Assembly (NCBI GenBank): GCA_035347995.1
Contig: DAOPQD010000088.1
Location: 1-13,034 of the forward strand
DNA from: JAAZNO01 sp012798275
GTDB taxonomy: Bacteria > Chloroflexota > Anaerolineae > B4-G1 > SLSP01
Length of the DNA stretch: 13,034 nucleotides
Direction: 5' to 3'
The position numbers and the translations under genes were made by a program. The first letter of the stretch is position 1; each line of letters begins with the position of its first letter. Shown here piece after piece: positions 9,401 through 13,034 of the stretch. Below the pieces are notes generated by a model that saw only the letters and a list, made by a program, of their open reading frames with translations, had not been told where the DNA came from and made no database searches.

Positions 9401-12400
9401 CTTCATCGCCAACGAGCTGGGCGGCGGATACTGGTCGTGGGAGACGGAGGACATCTTCGTGAGCGAGACCACCGTCACCACCGACGCGCGCGGCGAGGCG
9501 CTCGCGAGCTTCATCCCGCCGCAGGGCGGCTCCTACCACGTCATCGCCACGCCCGCCAGCCCCACCCCGGAGACCGCGCGCATCCGCTCCTCCATCTTCA
9601 TCTGGGTAACGGGGAAAGACGCCGTCAGCTGGCGGCGGGAGAATCATGACCGCATCACCCTCATCAGCGACAAGAGCACCTACCAGGTGGGCGAGACCGC
9701 CGAGATCCTGATCCCCTCGCCGTTCACCGGGCCGCACTGGGCGCTCGTCACCGTGGAACGGGCGGGCATCCGCCGCTACGACCTCATCCGCCTGGAGACC
9801 AACAGCGCCGTCTACCGCCTGCCCATCGAGGAGGGCGACATCCCCAACATCTATGTCTCCGTCGTGCTCGTGCAGGGGCGCAGCGGAGCAGAGACGCAGG
9901 GGGGCGAGGGTGCAGTAGCGGAGTTCAAGATGGGTCTCCTGCCGCTGGATGTGAGCCTCGAGCCGAAGACGCTGACGCTCAGCGTGGAACCTTCGACGCC
10001 GCAGGCGCAGCCCGGCGAGGAAGTGACCTACACCCTCACCGCCATCGGCCCCGATGGACGACCGGTTGCCGGCGCCGAGCTCTCGCTCGACGTGGTGGAC
10101 AAGGCCGTGCTGAGCCTGCAACCGCGCAACAGCGACATCCTCAACGGCTTCTATGCCCGGCGGGCCCTGCAGATCAACACCGCCAGCGGCCTGAGCCTTT
10201 CCGCCAACCGCTATCTCAAGGAATTGACCGCCGACCTGGATCTGGAGCTGGAATCTCAGCAGGAGGAACGCAACACGGCGGATTACGGCATAGGCGGCGG
10301 GGGGGAGGGAGACGTCACCATGCCGGCGCCGGCTCCAACCATGGCGGCCATGGTGGAGGTAAAAGAGGTGGAAGTCGCCGGCGCCCCCTTCCCCATGGAA
10401 GGCATCACCGTCCGCCAGGAGTTTGCGGATACCGCCGCCTGGCAGCCCCTGTTGGTAACCGACAGTGATGGCCGCGCGCGTTTCACGCTCACCCTACCAG
10501 ATAATCTCACGACCTGGACCGCACGCGCCGTGGGGCACACCGCCGCGACCGTGGTGGGCGAGGGGACGGCGGATCTCGTCGTCGCCAAGCCACTGATGGT
10601 CCGCCCGGTCGCCCCGCGCTTCTTCGTGGTGGACGATCGCGCGCAGCTCGCCGCCAACGTGAGCAACAACACGGATCAGCCCCTGCAGGTGGAAGTGGCG
10701 CTCAACGCCGAGGGCGTGGGCCTCAGCCAGGAGACGCCCGCCGTGCAGACCGTCACCATCCCCGCTCGCAGCGAGCGCAAGGTGACGTGGTGGGTGCAGG
10801 TGAACGATGCCCCCAACGCGCAGCTCACTTTCGCCGCGCGCGCGGGCGACTACACCGACGCGAGCAAGCCCCGGCTCACTACCGGGCCGGATGGCTCGCT
10901 GCTGGTGCTGCGCTACACCGCCCCCGACATCGTGGGGACGGCCGGCCAGCTCACCGGGGAAGGCAGCGTCGCCGAAGGCGTGGCCCTGCCGCCGCAGTTC
11001 GACGACCGGCGTGGACAGCTCACCGTTCAGCTCGATCCCAGCCTGGCGGCGGGCATGCAAGACGGCCTCACCTACCTGGAGCACTTCGAGTACGAATGTA
11101 CCGAGCAGACCGTGAGCCGGTTCCTGCCCAACCTGCTCACCTATCGCGCGCTCCAATCGCTGGGGCTGGAGGACGCCGAATTGGAAGCGCGCCTCCCCGC
11201 GCTGATTGCCGAGGGGCTGCAGAAGCTCGCCCAACAGCAGAATCCCGACGGCGGTTGGGGCTGGTGGTACGATGCCGAAAGAGGCGAGAGCAACCCGCAT
11301 GTGAGCGCCTACGTCGTTTTCGCCCTGCTCAAGGCGCGCCAGACCGATGTGCTGGTGGATGAGACGATGCTGCAACGCGGGTTGGACTACCTCAAGACGC
11401 AGCTTCAGACCATCCGGCAGGTGGAAAATTACCGCGCCGCCAATCAACAGGCGTGGCTGCTCTACGTCCTGGCCGAAGGAGGGCAGGCGCCGCAGGAGCA
11501 GCTCGACAATCTCTTCGAGAACCGCGAGAAGCTCAGCCATTACGCTCGCGCCTACCTGGCGCAGGCCCTCTGGCTGCGCAATCCCAACGACGCCCGGCTG
11601 CAAACCCTGCTCGCCGACCTGAACAACGCGGCGATCCTCAGCGCGACGGGGGCGCACTGGGAAGAGGCCAACTACGACTGGTGGGCGATGAACACCGACA
11701 CCCGCTCCACCGCCGTCATCCTCGACACGCTCACCAAGCTGGATCCCGAGAACGCGCTCAATCCCAACATCGTCCGCTGGCTGATGGTCGCACGCAAGGG
11801 CGGCATCTGGGAGACGACGCAGGAAACGGCGTGGGCGCTGATCGCCCTCACGGATTGGATGGTGATGACGGGCGAGCTCGACGCCGCCTACGACTACGGC
11901 GCCTTCCTCAACGGCGCGGAGCTGGCGACCGCAAGCGCGACCCGCGAGACTGTGCGCCAGAGCACTAAGGTCACTGTCCCCATTGCCGATCTGCTTACCG
12001 ACACCCTCAACGTGCTGGGCATCGCTCGCACGGCGGGACCGGGGCGGCTCTACTACACCGCGCATCTGGAAGTCTATCAACCCGTCGAAGCGCTGGAGCC
12101 TGCCGATCGCGGCTTCAGCATCCAACGGCGCTACACGCTCGCTTCGTGCGCTGCGGAGCAGATCAAGGCTGGCGGCAGCGTGCTGGATTGCCCGGAGGTC
12201 CGCGAGGTGAAACTGGGCGACGTGATTCGGGTAGATCTCACCCTCATCACCCCGCATGACCGCTACTACGTGGTGATGGAGGATCCGCTGCCGGCGGGCG
12301 GCGAGGCGATAGACACCGGCCTGGCGACCACAAGCCTGTTGGCACTGGAGCCGACCCTGTCGCAGCCCAGCTCTCGCTGGTGGCGGTGGTGGAACTGGTA

Positions 12401-12596
12401 CAGCCGCAGTGAGCTGCGGGATGAGAAAGTCGTGCTCTTCGCCGATTATCTGAGCGCGGGCACCTACGAGTACAGCTACACCTTCCGCGCCACGTTGCCG
12501 GGCGAATACCGCGTAATCCCCACCGTGGCAAAGGAATTCTACTTCCCGGAGGTCTTCGGTCGCAGCGATGGGCGGTTGCTGACGATTGGGGAATAA
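6423..12596 (+). CDS. Alpha-2-macroglobulin family lipoprotein with intact thioester motif
   Basis: This 2057-residue protein should be a surface-anchored protease trap. A lipoprotein signal ends in LATLAAC (Cys23), followed by a Pro/Thr linker (about 24-58) encoded partly by a CCGACG repeat at 6507-6526. Four Big_5-type Ig-like domains begin near residues 67, 174, 276 and 380, each with a pattern like FNQP. Macroglobulin domains follow, including YTDRPIYRPGQ (705-715) and an A2M_N_2-like segment (about 1176-1235, ending DVVDKAVLSL). A variable, low-complexity, bait-like stretch lies at 1265-1325, and the A2M signature domain from 1326. The thioester motif CTEQ is at 1559-1562, with Cys and Gln both present, and leads into the alpha-toroid (NPDGGWGWW). 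The C-terminal domain ends in AGTYEYSYTFRATLPGEY. The start is ATG 6423 with GGAGG seven bases upstream. In the mature protein I see only Cys870/873, 1559, 1909 and 1923 besides the lipidated Cys. The family's usual neighbour PBP1C is absent here. Confidence 0.95.
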   Translation: MKKTTRWNRLFCIVVLLATLAACTGAPSPTPTPTPLLTTPPKATATPLPPKPVVPYTPVSEKELAPSVLWRTPQRGESLAPDASIELVFDQPMAPDSVRRALTVQTAATEPAPVTGELTWRDERTAVFKPGKALARDAAYDVILTQEATSATGTPLREPLVFRFATAGTLEVAQVIPAPGTMDTETDMPITVMFNRPVVPLTSLKQMESLPHPLRIEPAVEGEGEWLNTSIYVFRPSSPLAGGTAYRVTVAAGLQDLAGALLIEDYTWSFSTQPPEVVWTSPSAGETLVDIRRPIRVEFNQPIEAASAQRAFSLKAGSLLRTDVAGAFAVVGNTLIFTPTRDLDFDTAYTVALAAGVTGASGGEGMRQAYTWQFTTVPLPRIVSTAPTDGERNVPAYSPFQIIFNTRIDPKTVMPNLTVTPPLSPTQVYTYFSEWDNTFTLYFGAQASTDYTVVVGDGIADPYGNTIPQGTTVSYRTAPLEPTYRLLTPASIATYDAALPAQVAIAHLNLTRVDLELYRLPESVLQQSYGNWREQLPTGAELLRQWTKTLEAPLNKQSYTAIELTETPGGKLAPGVYLLEINAPEMTADEWTANQQHLLVVSDYNLTLKTGPDEALLWAVDLATGAPVPGLNLQLVAIDGRNLGSLTTDQNGIARATLPQNRGTILALSEQPFAAIAEGWGRGISPWDFGMGQGVWEQKLRAHLYTDRPIYRPGQTVNFKGVLRLEDDAAFTLPAAGAVKVTVRDAAWQELYNKQLPVSQLGAFSDSLALEASASLGNYVISVEFGDQYYETYFQVAAYRAPEFEIVVEPAVAELRRGESAQATITARYFFGGPLANTPVTWNVVAERYTFKPAWGGRYSFSDVDDPWICFDCWWWEPQPPTEAILSGSGVTDANGELSITLDGAALDAALPYLAARITLEATASGPDNQTISGRSSIVVHPGPYYIGLAPRSTIGTAEKETIVDLVAVNWKGERLANQALKVAFYRREWKNTFIANELGGGYWSWETEDIFVSETTVTTDARGEALASFIPPQGGSYHVIATPASPTPETARIRSSIFIWVTGKDAVSWRRENHDRITLISDKSTYQVGETAEILIPSPFTGPHWALVTVERAGIRRYDLIRLETNSAVYRLPIEEGDIPNIYVSVVLVQGRSGAETQGGEGAVAEFKMGLLPLDVSLEPKTLTLSVEPSTPQAQPGEEVTYTLTAIGPDGRPVAGAELSLDVVDKAVLSLQPRNSDILNGFYARRALQINTASGLSLSANRYLKELTADLDLELESQQEERNTADYGIGGGGEGDVTMPAPAPTMAAMVEVKEVEVAGAPFPMEGITVRQEFADTAAWQPLLVTDSDGRARFTLTLPDNLTTWTARAVGHTAATVVGEGTADLVVAKPLMVRPVAPRFFVVDDRAQLAANVSNNTDQPLQVEVALNAEGVGLSQETPAVQTVTIPARSERKVTWWVQVNDAPNAQLTFAARAGDYTDASKPRLTTGPDGSLLVLRYTAPDIVGTAGQLTGEGSVAEGVALPPQFDDRRGQLTVQLDPSLAAGMQDGLTYLEHFEYECTEQTVSRFLPNLLTYRALQSLGLEDAELEARLPALIAEGLQKLAQQQNPDGGWGWWYDAERGESNPHVSAYVVFALLKARQTDVLVDETMLQRGLDYLKTQLQTIRQVENYRAANQQAWLLYVLAEGGQAPQEQLDNLFENREKLSHYARAYLAQALWLRNPNDARLQTLLADLNNAAILSATGAHWEEANYDWWAMNTDTRSTAVILDTLTKLDPENALNPNIVRWLMVARKGGIWETTQETAWALIALTDWMVMTGELDAAYDYGAFLNGAELATASATRETVRQSTKVTVPIADLLTDTLNVLGIARTAGPGRLYYTAHLEVYQPVEALEPADRGFSIQRRYTLASCAAEQIKAGGSVLDCPEVREVKLGDVIRVDLTLITPHDRYYVVMEDPLPAGGEAIDTGLATTSLLALEPTLSQPSSRWWRWWNWYSRSELRDEKVVLFADYLSAGTYEYSYTFRATLPGEYRVIPTVAKEFYFPEVFGRSDGRLLTIGE

Positions 12597-12608
12597 ATAA
12601 GGCGTACG

Positions 12609-12655
12609 AAAGGGGGTGTCGGTGCAGCGTGATTGCAGCGACACCCCTCCTTTTT
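12609..12655 (+). terminator. Intrinsic terminator of the macroglobulin gene
   Basis: A 9-bp perfect stem GGGGTGTCG/CGACACCCC (12613-12621 with 12639-12647) encloses an inner TGCA/TGCA helix across a 1x1 mismatch. It is followed by TCCTTTTT (12648-12655). With one bulge, the stem can extend by pairing AAAGG with CCTTT. It begins about 16 bases past the TAA stop at 12594-12596, as expected for Rho-independent termination of this gene. Confidence 0.85.
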
Positions 12656-12720
12656 GCGTCCGCGGGGCGAGAAAGTTCAGTGGAACGTGCGAATGTGGAC
12701 ACGGATTCTATTTTCCGAGA

Positions 12721-12920
12721 AGACGCCATGTGCTGGCGCACACCATCCAAGAATGAAAATGTGTGGTCACTGTTCAGCCTGGCGCCAGGTGGCTAGCCGG
12801 CGATGGATGAACCTTTGTGAGCTGTAGCTTTTGCCCCACCCCCTGCCCCCTCCCCGACGGCGTATACGCCGTCGGGGAGGGGGAGAAGAAATAAGGGGGT
12901 TTTGCAGGCGGGCGTAGCCC
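12721..12920 (-). repeat. Hairpin-rich dispersed intergenic repeat, right copy (inverted)
   Basis: This is the reverse complement of 1-199, so the two copies form a long imperfect inverted repeat around about 12.5 kb. The internal hairpin (12850-12862 with 12867-12879, loop TATA) sits at the same place as the one at 41-70. It differs from it by paired changes that keep the stem: A-T to G-C at pair 7, and C-G to T-A next to the loop. The small CGCCA/TGGCG inverted repeat is conserved at 12724-12728 and 12734-12738. CCTGGCGCCAGG (12778-12789) is a perfect palindrome here but is degraded in the left copy. The copy begins about 125 bases past the macroglobulin stop, after its terminator. Confidence 0.85.
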
Positions 12921-12934
12921 GCCTGCAAAACCCC
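12896..12934. repeat. Perfect 18-bp palindrome joining two repeat copies head-to-head
   Basis: The arms 12896-12913 and 12917-12934 are exact reverse complements with a 3-base spacer GTA. The core is GCAGGCGGGC/GCCCGCCTGC flanked by TTTT/AAAA and GGGG/CCCC. The leftward right-hand copy (12721-12920) and the rightward third copy (12910-13010) meet here. The left window edge begins inside the same palindrome, which suggests that copy may also have a head-to-head partner outside the window. Confidence 0.8.
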
Positions 12935-13010
12935 ACAAAAAAAAAGTTCCCCTTCCCCCAGCGCACGCTGGGGGAAGGAGCCAGGGGATAGGGGCAAAAG
13001 TTGATACTCA
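12910..13010 (+). repeat. Third, diverged and shorter copy of the hairpin repeat
   Basis: This copy has the same orientation as the left-edge copy. It shares GCCCGCCTGCAAAA and CCCC (12917-12934), an A-rich stretch where the left copy has a T-rich one, a GC hairpin, and the AGGGG..AGGGGCAAAAG block (12983-13000). Similarity fades after about 13000 and is last visible near 13010. Its hairpin (12951-12963 with 12966-12978, 13 bp, arm CCTTCCCCCAGCG) has a largely different stem sequence but the same position and size. The long tail seen in the other two copies is not recognisable, so it is a short subfamily or a decayed copy. Confidence 0.65.
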
Positions 13011-13034
13011 ATCTTCAAGGGTCGCCAGGAAATC

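Noticed and set aside
6321..10121. A 1266-codon open frame on the minus strand opposite the macroglobulin gene
   Set aside because: It is the mirror of a high-GC coding frame. Its translation is rich in R, G, A, V and H with no domain or motif, it has no ribosome-binding site, and the plus-strand gene is unambiguous.
10494..12644. A 716-codon minus-strand frame opposite the macroglobulin 3' half
   Set aside because: It has the same compositional signature of an antisense shadow and runs through the terminator hairpin at 12609-12655.
12633..12827. A 64-codon plus-strand frame after the macroglobulin gene
   Set aside because: It begins inside the terminator and continues into the dispersed repeat, with no ribosome-binding site and no similarity that I recognise.
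12767..13018. Small minus-strand frames across the right-hand repeats (for example 12767-13018 and 12793-13011)
   Set aside because: Their translations (SPPPRRR, PLAPSPSVRWGKG) are the typical false products of GC-rich hairpin repeats, and the frames change between repeat copies.

Overview
The window most likely comes from a high-GC member of the Chloroflexota (Anaerolineae- or Caldilineae-like), probably a metagenomic genome. The evidence is the solute-binding lipoprotein with a V/T/K/E-rich stalk after its lipid-anchored cysteine, the NB-ARC/TPR ATPase with a small N-terminal helix-turn-helix, and the very large alpha-2-macroglobulin lipoprotein with Big_5-type Ig-like domains. All three are family styles common in that phylum. 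The assignment is inference from protein style, not from a marker gene.

Layout. Positions 1-199 hold one copy of a dispersed, hairpin-rich intergenic repeat. A leftward block follows: an intrinsic terminator (222-271), a family 5 ABC solute-binding lipoprotein (294-2198), its own promoter (2263-2291), and a LacI-type repressor (2338-3378). A 277-bp divergent control region (3379-3655) holds a candidate LacI promoter with a GTTCAC/GTGAAC inverted repeat. It also holds, for the rightward side, three GTGCA boxes spaced exactly 11 bp apart just upstream of a good promoter. A rightward block comes next: a STAND/NB-ARC ATPase with TPRs (3656-6193), a 229-bp gap with a GC hairpin, and a 2057-residue thioester-containing alpha-2-macroglobulin lipoprotein (6423-12596) ending in a strong terminator (12609-12655). 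The right flank carries a second, inverted copy of the repeat (12721-12920), fused head-to-head at a perfect 18-bp palindrome to a third, shorter copy (12910-13010).

How the genes may work together. The LacI regulator and solute-binding protein look like a small carbohydrate-uptake module in which the repressor controls the lipoprotein. No permease or ATPase is present here, so the transporter core must be encoded elsewhere. The STAND ATPase is probably a signal-responsive regulator. It is co-oriented with the macroglobulin and no terminator is visible between them, so it may control or be co-transcribed with it. The macroglobulin keeps the Cys-x-Glu-Gln thioester motif and is expected to trap proteases at the cell surface. 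Its usual partner PBP1C is not in the window.

The least ordinary features are the hairpin repeat family, whose stems change in a compensatory way between copies, and the helically phased GTGCA boxes. No tRNA, rRNA, CRISPR array, transposase or integrase was seen.
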